Positions 36,935-45,274 of a stretch of DNA of 64,000 nt are shown here, in pieces. The stretch's first letter is position 1. Each line of letters starts with the position of its first letter. The translations under genes and the position numbers were made by a program. The stretch is taken from assembly GCA_011050675.1 (NCBI GenBank), contig DRFI01000031.1, forward strand, positions 1 through 64,000, written 5' to 3'. This stretch comes from Maribacter sp. (GTDB lineage Bacteria; Bacteroidota; Bacteroidia; Flavobacteriales; Flavobacteriaceae). The notes under the pieces were generated by a model that was not told the DNA's origin, searched no databases, and saw only the letters and a list, made by a program, of their open reading frames with translations.

Positions 36935-37501
36935 TTAATTACCAAGTACTATAGAATAGCTTGATTTGAAGCCATCTTTATCCAATTTTTCAATTTCGAT
37001 TAGGATTTCTTTTCCAAAATCAGTTTTGGGAAGATATGCATATTGTAATTCAGATTCATATCCAGGTAATGGATTCAATTTCCCTAAATTAGAAGTTGTC
37101 TTTCCGTCAACAGAGCTAAATACACTATTTACTTTAACTACGTTTTTATCAAATATCAGGTATTCAAATCTTACTGGAACGCACTTACCACCTGGTATAT
37201 CACATGGTATTGGAAAAGTCTTCATTATTACGGCTAAGTCTATAATTAGAGCTAAACGTTGTTTTAAATCAGCTCTTAAAGTCATTAATTCCTTCCGCTC
37301 TTCCTCATTAGCATCCTTAATTTTGGCATCAATGATTTCAATTTCGTTGTTTATATAGAATTTTTCTAGGTCGCCTTCATAAATGTAGTTGTCACTAGTA
37401 AGGTCTATTTTTTCATTATCGGATATTGTTCCTGTAAAGTCTTTTATACATGAGGATAGTAAAACGCTACTCAGTACAATTAATAATAATTTAGATTTCA
37501 T
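36935..37501 (-). CDS. Lipoprotein of unknown function
   Basis: This 188-residue lipoprotein has Cys18 in VLLSSC. A charged helical segment (about 55-85, EIIDAKIKDANEEERKEL) is followed by a beta-rich domain with two cysteines (PCDIPGGKC). The C-terminus is LDKDGFKSSYSIVLGN. No family recognised. It is 47 bases upstream of the CHAT gene on the same strand, and may be co-transcribed with it and with the small ORF at 37664. Confidence 0.65.
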   Translation of the reverse strand: MKSKLLLIVLSSVLLSSCIKDFTGTISDNEKIDLTSDNYIYEGDLEKFYINNEIEIIDAKIKDANEEERKELMTLRADLKQRLALIIDLAVIMKTFPIPCDIPGGKCVPVRFEYLIFDKNVVKVNSVFSSVDGKTTSNLGKLNPLPGYESELQYAYLPKTDFGKEILIEIEKLDKDGFKSSYSIVLGN

Positions 37502-37663
37502 GATGTAGTAATTTTAAAATTTAATAAATTGATTTAGTTATAGTTTAAAGGTCAGTTGGTTACACTTAAAAATATGTGAATTTCCATTTAGAACCTATGA
37601 AATATGTAACAAGTGTTGTTTGATATGTAGCACTGGTATGTTTTACAGTATGTTTGATATTAT

Positions 37664-37774
37664 CTAAGTTTTTTCAACACTAAGAAAAAGCACTGCAAGA
37701 CTTTTTTGAAATAGATGTATCTGTAACTGCAATAACATAATTGTAAGCTGGATTGTGTGTAAAATTGTTTTCAT
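37664..37774 (-). CDS. Short ORF (36 residues) directly downstream of a GTTAAC element
   Basis: Reading ATG at 37774 to TAG at 37664 gives MKTILHTIQLTIMLLQLQIH and on to SLAVLFLSVEKT, a mainly hydrophobic small protein. The start lies 27 bases after the promoter-like element at 37802, the same arrangement as at 32743 and 43867. That is the only reason to take the ORF seriously. It could also be a leader peptide or the decayed start of a longer exported protein, since it resembles a signal peptide. Confidence 0.35.
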   Translation of the reverse strand: MKTILHTIQLTIMLLQLQIHLFQKSLAVLFLSVEKT

Positions 37775-37801
37775 CGTTCTTGTTTTAATTGTTATTTACA
37801 A

Positions 37802-37829
37802 TTAATGCAGATTGGTGAAAAAGGTTAAC
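37802..37829 (-). promoter_or_regulatory. GTTAAC-type candidate ECF promoter, copy 2
   Basis: On the minus strand, GTTAACCTTTT starts at 37829 and GCATTAA ends at 37802. It is 27 bases before the short ORF at 37774 and 300 bases before the lipoprotein gene at 37501. Confidence 0.55.
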
Positions 37830-37863
37830 AATGTTTGGGAAAAAATAGGAAGTATAATGAAAC

Positions 37864-38568
37864 TTACATTGTCTTTTGAAGAACCAGAATATTATTGTCT
37901 ATTACTTTAAATGTCGCTTGATGAAAGAAATGTTCAAACGTCTGTCTTAAGACTTTTCTTAAATTTCTGGAGTACTCTTTATTAATTGGATTTTGATCTT
38001 CTCTAGCAAACTTTCCACTCATGGTTATACCCAGTACTTCAAATTGAATGACATCAGCTGTTTTAATAGGGTCAAGTAATAAACTGATATAAGTGTCTCC
38101 AGACCATTGCACAACGTGTGGTGCGGAATCTGACACTTTCTGTACACATGAATAATTATTTAATTTACTGATAATTTTTATAGGACCGAGGTCATTAAAA
38201 TATGAAGTGAAGAATATTTTTTCGAATTTATTTGCCCTAAAACTGGTTTCGGTACTTGTAACCTGTTCAAAACTGTATTGAAAATATATAGGTCCGACTT
38301 GTCTGCTTTTCAATGACGATACCGGTTTTTTTATTTGAGAAGTGTCAATTACAGCAGAGGTATCGTGCTTATTTTTAATAGAAAGAACAGTTGTTTCTTG
38401 GTGCCATTTTAATTCAGCCTTATTATCTTTAAAAGTCACTTGAATGTTTTTTGCTGCTTCATTATTTAAAATTTCAACAAGGTCTAGAATTTCGTTTTGT
38501 GTCATTGATTGACAGTAGCAACTAAATGTTGATAGTATCAGAAGTATATGGTATATTATATGTTTCAT
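37864..38568 (-). CDS. Secreted protein of unknown function, last gene of the five-gene envelope operon
   Basis: A 234-residue exported protein with a signal peptide ending at about CYCQ. The mature part begins SMTQNEILDLVEILNNEAAKNI and has two central cysteine-poor sheets. Near the end it carries LRQTFEHFFHQATFKVIDNN. No family recognised. It follows the OmpA lipoprotein gene by 12 bases and so shares its transcript and likely its process. Confidence 0.65.
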   Translation of the reverse strand: MKHIIYHILLILSTFSCYCQSMTQNEILDLVEILNNEAAKNIQVTFKDNKAELKWHQETTVLSIKNKHDTSAVIDTSQIKKPVSSLKSRQVGPIYFQYSFEQVTSTETSFRANKFEKIFFTSYFNDLGPIKIISKLNNYSCVQKVSDSAPHVVQWSGDTYISLLLDPIKTADVIQFEVLGITMSGKFAREDQNPINKEYSRNLRKVLRQTFEHFFHQATFKVIDNNILVLQKTM

Positions 38569-38580
38569 TGATGTTAGTTT

Positions 38581-40362
38581 TTAATTAGGTAGAATAAGAA
38601 CATCAACTCTTCTGTTCTTGGCCCTGTTTTCATCGGTATCATTTTCAACTAAAGGTTGTGATTCACCAAAACCTTTTTCTTTCCAGCGGAAACTGCTACT
38701 GGGAATTAGTCTTTTTAATTCAGCGGAAACACTTTTAGCACGTGCAAGTGATAATTTTTGATTCGTTTCCTTACTCCCCACATCATCTGTATGGCCCTCA
38801 ATAATTACATTTCCTTTTTTTAAGACCGCAATATTTTGAGCGAGTTTTTTTAAAGCTGCCATTCCTTCTGGTTTAAGTATAGACTTACCAGTTTCAAACA
38901 GTACTTTGCTATCTAGATTAAGGCGCATTGCCGCGCCAATGGCTGCTATAGCATCTACATCTGCACCTGGTAACCCACTTTCCATTTTTAAATCTGTAAG
39001 GCGTACATAGTAAAATAGTTCGCCCTGTTCTACAAAGGGTGAAATATCTACTTCGGCAACACCACCATCAATTTTACCAACGTGAATCCATTTTTTGCCG
39101 TCTTTAGAGATTTCTAAATCGGTCGGCTCAATTTGCCCTATTTCAAAAATGTACAAATCGGGTCCATTAACATCGGTCAATGCATTATCGGTGAATTGTA
39201 CCGTAATGCCACCTCCTAAACCAAGACTATGTATTCCGGTGATGTCATGCAGGTCAAAACCTTGCAATACATCTGGTTCTCTAAGTACGTTGTCTACTTT
39301 TTGTGTTAGTAAAAGTGGATGATTGGATTTTATGACCTTATCTGCAAAAGAGAATTCGCCTAAGGGCAAGTAAACGGCTTTTTTCATATGCCCTACATAG
39401 GTTTCGCCGTTTTCGTCGCCAAAATAGAGATCAGGATTTAATTTTTGGAATTTATCCTTCGCTGCTTTAGCCTTTCTTTCAAAATCTTTTTGGAATACTT
39501 TGACAATTTTCTTACGATATTTTATGGTTTCTTGATATCTAGAACTCGCTTTTAAAGCGCCAGAGTTGATGTCGTTTTCAGTTTTTTCAAGATCAGCCAA
39601 AACTTTATTGGCTTCTTTGACACTATGTAGTTGTCCCGTTACTTTTTTAAGGACTTCAATTTTCTTGGTTTCTTCGAAAGTAGGTGGTTCTTCATTCTTA
39701 CGTTCAATATCGCGAAAGACATAGCCTGCTTCGTTCAAGTCCAATTTTTCCATGACATTGGTGCCTGCTAAAGAATCAATAGTTTTTAGTTTTGCCATAG
39801 TAGCTTCTGGACCAGATTCAGCTTGGATTATTAAAATAGCCTCTTCAAGTGAAACTCCCGTTGGTGTGTTTTTAGAAGTCAACTGTTCTTTGGATAGCTT
39901 ACCTTTCAATTCTGGTTCATTTTTAAGCTCTAGTTCTCTATTCTTTATCGCTTCTTGAGCTAGAATCTTAAGACTATCTGGATTGTTTATGAGTTTTTGC
40001 ATTTCTTCTCTAGACACTCCGCTTGCTTCTAACAAATCAAAAATGGCATCAGTTTTTAATAGGTCACCAAAAGAACCTAAATCCTGTGAGCTATGAGAAT
40101 CGGATCCGCTCATTTCTAAAAGCTTCTTTAAAGCATTGGCTTCTGGTGAGTTATTATCAGAGCTTTCATCCTCACTACCCATATTAAAAAGGCCGCCTAA
40201 TTGCTCCATTGACTTTTTTAAATCATCAGATGATATATTGGCTTCTTCATCGCGGTCTGGTTGTAGTTCTAACTGTTCTTCAGAAATCTCTCCATTTTTT
40301 TTGGTCTCACCACATGATAGCATGAGTAAGAACGATATCAGATATATTAAATAATTCCTCAT
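38581..40362 (-). CDS. OmpA-domain lipoprotein with long helical region
   Basis: I start at the ATG at 40362, giving a lipoprotein signal with Cys17 in LMLSC; a longer frame from 40428 would overlap the upstream gene. Of 593 residues, about 25-330 are acidic and helical (long charged coiled-coil-like segments such as EETKKIEVLKKVTGQLHSVK). About 340-470 form a beta-rich domain (HSLGLGGGITVQFTDNAL, DLYIFEIG). The C-terminal OmpA domain (about 475-593) has VIIEGHTDDVGSKETNQKLS and NRRVDVLI, so it binds peptidoglycan. It follows the repeat-bearing membrane protein by 2 bases. It likely tethers an outer-membrane complex to the cell wall. Confidence 0.85.
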   Translation of the reverse strand: MRNYLIYLISFLLMLSCGETKKNGEISEEQLELQPDRDEEANISSDDLKKSMEQLGGLFNMGSEDESSDNNSPEANALKKLLEMSGSDSHSSQDLGSFGDLLKTDAIFDLLEASGVSREEMQKLINNPDSLKILAQEAIKNRELELKNEPELKGKLSKEQLTSKNTPTGVSLEEAILIIQAESGPEATMAKLKTIDSLAGTNVMEKLDLNEAGYVFRDIERKNEEPPTFEETKKIEVLKKVTGQLHSVKEANKVLADLEKTENDINSGALKASSRYQETIKYRKKIVKVFQKDFERKAKAAKDKFQKLNPDLYFGDENGETYVGHMKKAVYLPLGEFSFADKVIKSNHPLLLTQKVDNVLREPDVLQGFDLHDITGIHSLGLGGGITVQFTDNALTDVNGPDLYIFEIGQIEPTDLEISKDGKKWIHVGKIDGGVAEVDISPFVEQGELFYYVRLTDLKMESGLPGADVDAIAAIGAAMRLNLDSKVLFETGKSILKPEGMAALKKLAQNIAVLKKGNVIIEGHTDDVGSKETNQKLSLARAKSVSAELKRLIPSSSFRWKEKGFGESQPLVENDTDENRAKNRRVDVLILPN

Positions 40363-40364
40363 GA

Positions 40365-42404
40365 TTATTGTCTTTTGTATTTGTCTGCCATAAATTGAAA
40401 GTAGATGAAGCCTGCATGGTTGTACCAATTGTCATAACCTAGCATGGATTCGCAATTTTCAATTGCCCTTAAATTTTCTTCAAGTGCGTGAATCATTTGC
40501 GCATATTTGTCATCATACGCTTTGTTTAAGGTGGGAATAGATTTTGTTAGAATAATCATTTTTTGACTTTGCCAAGCTAAGCCAGATACACCATGAACGC
40601 CAGATACGTTATCGCCAAATGCTATACCCGCATTTATTTTTTTCATGGCATGGGAGTAAATTACACGCAGTCGTTCTAAGTTCAATCGTCTGTTATTTAA
40701 ATTGGCATATTCTTTTTCTAAACAAGCACAACCTGCTTTATTGTCGTTTTCATTTGGCATCATTGCTGTAATCAATCCTAAAACATTTGCTTCTTCATAG
40801 GTTGTATTAAAGTCTTTATATTTTTCGATATTTAAACTGACTTCTATATTATTAATGGCATCTAATGTTTTCAATGCTGCCATCGGTATTCCATTGGGAG
40901 GGTTTTTTTTAGTTTTTTCAATGTTTTCTTTATCATTCACAGGGAAACCACTATCCTTATTTTGTTTTGGAGGATTTGAAATATCATCTTTATGATAGTT
41001 TATAGGATTGCCATTGTTATCATATTTTGGGCGGTCATAATTATCATATTGAATAGGTTTCTTATTTGCATCTAAAGCTGGTCTAGACTCTGTTTCACCT
41101 TCTGCATATCGGATGGGATCGCCGTTAATGTCATATTTAGGACGTTTATCGTCTCCAAAAACAGGGTACTCAATAGGTTTGTTGTTTCTGTCATATACTG
41201 GTCTTCCATAAGGACCAACTTCATCATTATGAACTGGTTCACGATACTGAATAGGATTACCGTTAATATCATATTTCGGGCGACCTGCATCGGTGGTTAT
41301 AGGGTAATCTATACGTTCGTTGTTGCTATCATATACTGGAAGTCCTGAAGAGTTAAATTCATCATAGTTAATATTATCACTACCATCAGAATTAGAATTT
41401 GGTGATGATGTAGTAAGAGGTTCAAAAGATGAGCCTGAGCTTGATGAATTACTAGAGCCTTGCATGCCTGGGACAGAAGTGTTGTTGTTACCATTTCTGT
41501 TAGTTCCAAATTGCGGTGGTATACATGAAGAGGGTAACCTTGGACCTCCTCTTGGATCTGCGTTTGCTTGAGCATCGTCGTCATCGGCACTTAACCGCCT
41601 CATGATTTCGTTCGCAACATTATTTGCCCCCTCAAAAAAATCTTGAATTCCGTCATGATTTTCATGAACAAATTTCAATGCTCCAGTAAATACTTCAGAA
41701 AGGGATGGTCGAGCACCAGCAGAACTAATTTGTTGTCCTAGAACAAAGCAAATTAAAATGAGAAGCGTTTTTGCAGATTTCTTTTTAATTAATAGTAGTA
41801 CCAATAAAATAGTGATAATGCTGAAAAACCCTATTACAACGTAAAGTATTGTATTCGTGCTATTTGGTCCGATACTATTTTGTGATGGAAAATTAGAATT
41901 TGAGGTATTAAGTACTTGACCACTTCTTTCAGCAGCTGCTTCATTAGCAGGATAATACAAATTACCCATGAACGGAATCTTTTCACCAGTAGTCCAAACG
42001 GCAAGTTGAAAAGGAACATTAAGTTTTCGACCGGTTACTACAATACCAAATTTACCTGCCGTTTCAAAAGCTTCCTGAAATATACCGTTGTTGGTCAGCC
42101 CGTTAATTTTACTGTCTGTCCAGTTATCTTTAACGATATCTACTTTTATATCAGAATTTTTATCAGTAATTACCGTAACCATTACTTTTTGTAAAAGCGT
42201 AGTGCCTTCTGTCCAAAATTTTAAGGAGTCTTTTTCAGTTTCACCTTGCATATAAGCAGAAATCACTTCTTCATTTTGTGAATCTGGACTAAACTCTAAG
42301 GTATAGACTTGATTGCCGGTATCTAGTTCGGGCATTTTTATTTCATCTTGTGCGAATGCAACAAAACTGAACAATAGAATAATATGGAGTAGTAGTTTTT
42401 TCAT
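40365..42404 (-). CDS. Exported membrane protein with tandem PxYDxNGxPIxY repeats
   Basis: This 679-residue protein has a signal peptide ending at AFAQ, a periplasmic domain (about 19-180), two close membrane helices at about 187-230 (LYVVIGFFSIITILLVLLLI and TLLILICFVLGQQI) separated by a short basic loop, a Ser/Asn/Gly-rich stretch at about 285-345, six repeats at about 353-473, and a C-terminal helical domain at about 510-679 with two cysteines at CACLE. The topology puts both main parts in the periplasm. No family name recognised. It lies 7 bases after the upstream lipoprotein gene and 2 before the OmpA gene. Confidence 0.72.
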   Translation of the reverse strand: MKKLLLHIILLFSFVAFAQDEIKMPELDTGNQVYTLEFSPDSQNEEVISAYMQGETEKDSLKFWTEGTTLLQKVMVTVITDKNSDIKVDIVKDNWTDSKINGLTNNGIFQEAFETAGKFGIVVTGRKLNVPFQLAVWTTGEKIPFMGNLYYPANEAAAERSGQVLNTSNSNFPSQNSIGPNSTNTILYVVIGFFSIITILLVLLLIKKKSAKTLLILICFVLGQQISSAGARPSLSEVFTGALKFVHENHDGIQDFFEGANNVANEIMRRLSADDDDAQANADPRGGPRLPSSCIPPQFGTNRNGNNNTSVPGMQGSSNSSSSGSSFEPLTTSSPNSNSDGSDNINYDEFNSSGLPVYDSNNERIDYPITTDAGRPKYDINGNPIQYREPVHNDEVGPYGRPVYDRNNKPIEYPVFGDDKRPKYDINGDPIRYAEGETESRPALDANKKPIQYDNYDRPKYDNNGNPINYHKDDISNPPKQNKDSGFPVNDKENIEKTKKNPPNGIPMAALKTLDAINNIEVSLNIEKYKDFNTTYEEANVLGLITAMMPNENDNKAGCACLEKEYANLNNRRLNLERLRVIYSHAMKKINAGIAFGDNVSGVHGVSGLAWQSQKMIILTKSIPTLNKAYDDKYAQMIHALEENLRAIENCESMLGYDNWYNHAGFIYFQFMADKYKRQ
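40985..41345 (-). repeat. Six short coding repeats of the type PKYDINGNPIQY
   Basis: In the protein at 40365 the units LPVYDSNNERIDY, RPKYDINGNPIQY, RPVYDRNNKPIEY, RPKYDINGDPIRY, RPALDANKKPIQY and RPKYDNNGNPINY follow one another at about 17-25-residue spacing. They alternate between a YDxNN form and a YDINGxP form. The look is that of a beta-hairpin or YD-type repeat, but I know no family for it. Confidence 0.85.
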
Positions 42405-42411
42405 GACATTT

Positions 42412-43032
42412 CTATTTTCTATGTTTCTGTAATAAATAGTTCGCTAAATCGGTCATTTTAAGACGTAGCTCTTCATGTTGCTCTTTGGTGCGATCTGTAT
42501 TTGCACTTTTAATTCCGTAGTGCATTAACACTGCTTGGTCATAATTTTCATTGTAAATGATTATTCTTCCATGTGCGGGTTGTTGGGCGATATAAGTATC
42601 GCCGGTTTCAGCCAACTCTATGTCCATCCCCATAATCTTTAGCCCAGCTTCTTTACGTTCCAAATAGCTGGCAATTTCTTTTTTATTCTGTTTTATTGAA
42701 CTAGGGATAGACCTCCATGAAATTCTTGAGTCGCCATCTAAAGTATTTGTACCAAACCCTTTCAAGTCAAAAGAACATTTGTTTTCACCGATCTTGTCTA
42801 GCATAGCAAGGTTTGATCCCGGTACTTTGAGCACTTCTGCCAATTCAGCAATACTCATATCACAATTGTCATTATTATACAGAGAACTATAATCGCCTGA
42901 GGTATTTGGACTGCTTTCTTCTTTTTCTAATGAAACCTGTTTAGAAACTGCTTCGGTTGTATCTTGTTTTTTAGGGGTATCGTTACAGGCTATTAAAAGA
43001 GAAATAAAAAAAAGTGCTAATGTGTGTCTCAT
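42412..43032 (-). CDS. Lipoprotein of unknown function
   Basis: Starting at the ATG at 43032 gives a lipoprotein signal with Cys16 in SLLIAC and a 10-base gap to the upstream gene; an ATG at 43059 would overlap that gene by 17 bases. The mature 190 residues start with a Lys/Glu/Ser linker, then DNCDMSIAELAEVLKVPGSN and KCSFDLKGFG with two cysteines that may pair. DYDQAVLMHYG-like sequence (NYDQAVLMHYGIK) follows. No family recognised. Second gene of the five-gene operon. Confidence 0.68.
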   Translation of the reverse strand: MRHTLALFFISLLIACNDTPKKQDTTEAVSKQVSLEKEESSPNTSGDYSSLYNNDNCDMSIAELAEVLKVPGSNLAMLDKIGENKCSFDLKGFGTNTLDGDSRISWRSIPSSIKQNKKEIASYLERKEAGLKIMGMDIELAETGDTYIAQQPAHGRIIIYNENYDQAVLMHYGIKSANTDRTKEQHEELRLKMTDLANYLLQKHRK

Positions 43033-43042
43033 ACTGAATGTT

Positions 43043-43867
43043 TTAAAATGGTTTTTCATAATCTAAGGTGTTAATGCTAAGGTCTTTCTCTATTAATTGT
43101 GTACAGATCATATGAACTGGTGTCGCATTTTTCTGAGAATAATCGATCATATCCATTTCAAGTACCAAACCGTCTATAATACTTAACCACGATGGGTCAA
43201 TTCCCTTTTTTATGTTTTTAAATTTTTTTGTTCGTAAACTTGAATATGCGATATGGAATGAAATATCTGCATCTTGGGTTATCCAAACAGTACCAGACAA
43301 TTGCGGACCGGTTACTTGGTATTCATCACACTTATATCCTAAAATATCTTTGGTTTGACCTGTATTCGATACCGAAAAATCATCGCTGTCTATATCCAAT
43401 TCTGGAGTATCTTCTAAATCTAATCGTACCGAATTTGTTGTTCGCTGTCCGCCCATATTCATAAAGGTGTGTATAGCTTCATTTGGTAAATCCATTACGG
43501 TAATGAATTCAGAATCATCTTTCATATTAAAGGAGCTGCCTATATATTCGTCCTCATTTGTTAAATAGTAGGTAATGTCGGTGGTGTTTCCATCACTCTC
43601 AATTTCCATTACGTACTCGTGGCTAAATGAGTATAGCTCAAGTTTTTCGGCTTTTTTATTTTTAAATATTCTGCCTTTATTGTTAAAAACAGTGTCGAAA
43701 GATTTTTCAGTTTCACGTTCTGTTTTTTCAGCTACTTTTCTCTCTATAGTTTGTGCTGCAGCTTCCTGGGCACGTTCTTTAAGTTTTTTAAAAAATTGTG
43801 CATTAGCGGTAGTGGTTATGCTGAATACAGACAGTAACGCTATAAGTTTAACAGTTTTCATAGTCAT
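43043..43867 (-). CDS. DUF4412 family exported protein, first gene of the five-gene operon
   Basis: A 274-residue protein with a signal peptide ending near TTANAQ and a basic helical segment (FFKKLKERAQEAAAQTIERK). The beta-rich DUF4412 domain has the conserved segment KDILGYKCDEYQVT and TVWITQDADI. Such proteins look like LolA/LppX-type lipoprotein-binding folds. Start may be 43867 or the second ATG at 43861; the latter places it 26 bases after the GTTAAC element, close to the 23 and 27 bases seen at the other two copies. Operon genes follow at gaps of 10, 7, 2 and 12 bases. Confidence 0.8.
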   Translation of the reverse strand: MTMKTVKLIALLSVFSITTTANAQFFKKLKERAQEAAAQTIERKVAEKTERETEKSFDTVFNNKGRIFKNKKAEKLELYSFSHEYVMEIESDGNTTDITYYLTNEDEYIGSSFNMKDDSEFITVMDLPNEAIHTFMNMGGQRTTNSVRLDLEDTPELDIDSDDFSVSNTGQTKDILGYKCDEYQVTGPQLSGTVWITQDADISFHIAYSSLRTKKFKNIKKGIDPSWLSIIDGLVLEMDMIDYSQKNATPVHMICTQLIEKDLSINTLDYEKPF

Positions 43868-43887
43868 TATTCTTTAATCGTTTGCTT

Positions 43888-43915
43888 TTAATGTCACGAT
43901 TAAAAAAAGGTTAAC
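43888..43915 (-). promoter_or_regulatory. GTTAAC-type candidate ECF promoter, copy 3
   Basis: On the minus strand, GTTAACCTTTT starts at 43915 and ACATTAA ends at 43888, 20 bases before the first ATG and 26 before the second ATG of the DUF4412 gene. It would drive the five-gene envelope operon. Confidence 0.6.
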
Positions 43916-44262
43916 ATCAATCTGTTTTTCTCGTTGAAATTTGCTGAATTGTGTTATTCTTAGGAAGGAGTAAATGAACTAGTTGTAATTTTAAAAATTA
44001 TGTTTTTATGATAGTTTCGTTAGTGAAACTAAAAGGCGATTAAAATAATAATAGCCTGTGCTGGTGAATAAGTGAAGGAGAATTTGACTGGAAAAACCTG
44101 AAAAAATACAGTTTAGATAGTAGAATGTTTATCTAATATCAATACTATAAAAACTAAGCGCCATGATTTCGTACCACCCTATTTAGGGCTACGTTTTTAA
44201 TTTTATAAAGTCGATTAAATAATCGCCTATTCTTTAGTTATATAATGAAGGGTTGTGTCTGG

Positions 44263-44355
44263 TTAATTTTTCTTTTCACTAAAAATGAATACTACTAAAA
44301 AGGCAATGATTAGGCAAACAGCGAAAAATCCGAAAAGATTAATGTAATTAGACAT
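44263..44355 (-). CDS. Small single-pass membrane protein (30 residues)
   Basis: Found by hand. ATG at 44355 gives MSNYINLFGFFAVCLIIAFL, a further hydrophobic VVFIF and the charged end SEKKN. One membrane helix with a lysine-rich tail fits small membrane proteins that modulate enzyme complexes. No family recognised; no neighbour tells its role. Confidence 0.5.
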   Translation of the reverse strand: MSNYINLFGFFAVCLIIAFLVVFIFSEKKN

Positions 44356-44524
44356 GAGTAGGAATTTTCAGCTAAATTATAAAAAGTAAGACGGAGAAAG
44401 GTTCATATCGAGTTATTTTCGATGAACGGTAAGCTTTAATGAGTCATATCTAAATGCTTAATAATCAGTAATTTTTAGATATTATTTAGTTGAGTGTTTA
44501 TAATGTTTTTGTATTTTATTTTGC

Positions 44525-45274
44525 TCAAAATTCAGACAGAGCTCTTTTACTCCAAATTTCATACATAGGTTCTCCTTTACTATTCTTACCTGTATGGTGC
44601 CAATCTGTGCCTTCTAGGTTATAATTGAATTCTAATTCTGCGCCAACTCTTGCGTTGTCCTTTGAGAAAAACTCAATGTATTCTTTATATGTGCCATTTT
44701 GTGCGCTATATTGACCGCCACCAGTTCCTGAGAACTTGAAAGATTCGGTATCGTAAGCAATCCATTGAAAAGTACTATCCATTAAAAATTTTAAAGTTTT
44801 TCTTGAGCTACTCTCACCTCTTCTGTCTTGCCCCGTGTCTGGTCCTCTAGTAGCAAATAACCAAGTTCCGTCTAAATCTTGAGTACTTGGTAATAGAGGG
44901 TTGAGAGTAAGTTTTTCGAACCAATTCATTTGGATTTTTTCACCGTCCATTTCAATGGGTATGGATAATTTTTGAATTGCGTCTTCACTGTAATTAGAAT
45001 TGAACTCTAAAAGCACTACTAAAAGATTGTGAGCAGAAGCCTCCTCCATTTGTATAAATCCTCCTAATGTTTTTATAAAATTAGCTGGTTCAATTTCATA
45101 CTCGTTATAGATAAAATAATCCTCATTAATTTTTACTTGATGTACTCTTTTAGAACCATTAATTTCTACTGTATCTGCATAAATTCCAGGTAGAATTTGG
45201 CTATAAGCGACAAAACTTGTGGCAAAAAAGAGAATTGTAAATATGTAATTACTTTTTATATTGAAATTTTTCAT
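44525..45274 (-). CDS. Exported lipocalin-like protein of unknown function
   Basis: The 249-residue protein has a signal peptide ending near VAYSQ. The C-terminal half has DLDGTWLFATRGPDTG, FLMDSTFQWIAYDTESFKF and SGTGGGQYSAQNGTYKEYIEFF, which resembles the G-x-W start and barrel pattern of lipocalin-like proteins in Bacteroidota (often called membrane or secreted protein). No ligand can be named. Monocistronic in appearance. Confidence 0.7.
   Translation of the reverse strand: MKNFNIKSNYIFTILFFATSFVAYSQILPGIYADTVEINGSKRVHQVKINEDYFIYNEYEIEPANFIKTLGGFIQMEEASAHNLLVVLLEFNSNYSEDAIQKLSIPIEMDGEKIQMNWFEKLTLNPLLPSTQDLDGTWLFATRGPDTGQDRRGESSSRKTLKFLMDSTFQWIAYDTESFKFSGTGGGQYSAQNGTYKEYIEFFSKDNARVGAELEFNYNLEGTDWHHTGKNSKGEPMYEIWSKRALSEF

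Larger units (their letters stand above)
37502..37863. other. 362-base gap holding a GTTAAC element and a 36-codon ORF
   Basis: Between two minus-strand genes. It contains the promoter-like element at 37802-37829 and the short ORF at 37664-37774. The stretch 37502-37660 is AT-rich with nothing clear. Confidence 0.5.
43868..44524. other. 657-base gap with a promoter element and a small ORF
   Basis: It holds the GTTAAC element at 43888-43915 and a 30-residue ORF at 44263-44355 (minus). The remaining sequence is AT-rich with no other credible ORF or structure. Confidence 0.5.

Noticed and set aside
40985-41590. Minus-strand ORFs of 72-93 residues inside the repeat-bearing membrane protein gene
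   Set aside because: They are alternate frames of the same DNA; their Met/Leu-rich sequences have no family pattern.
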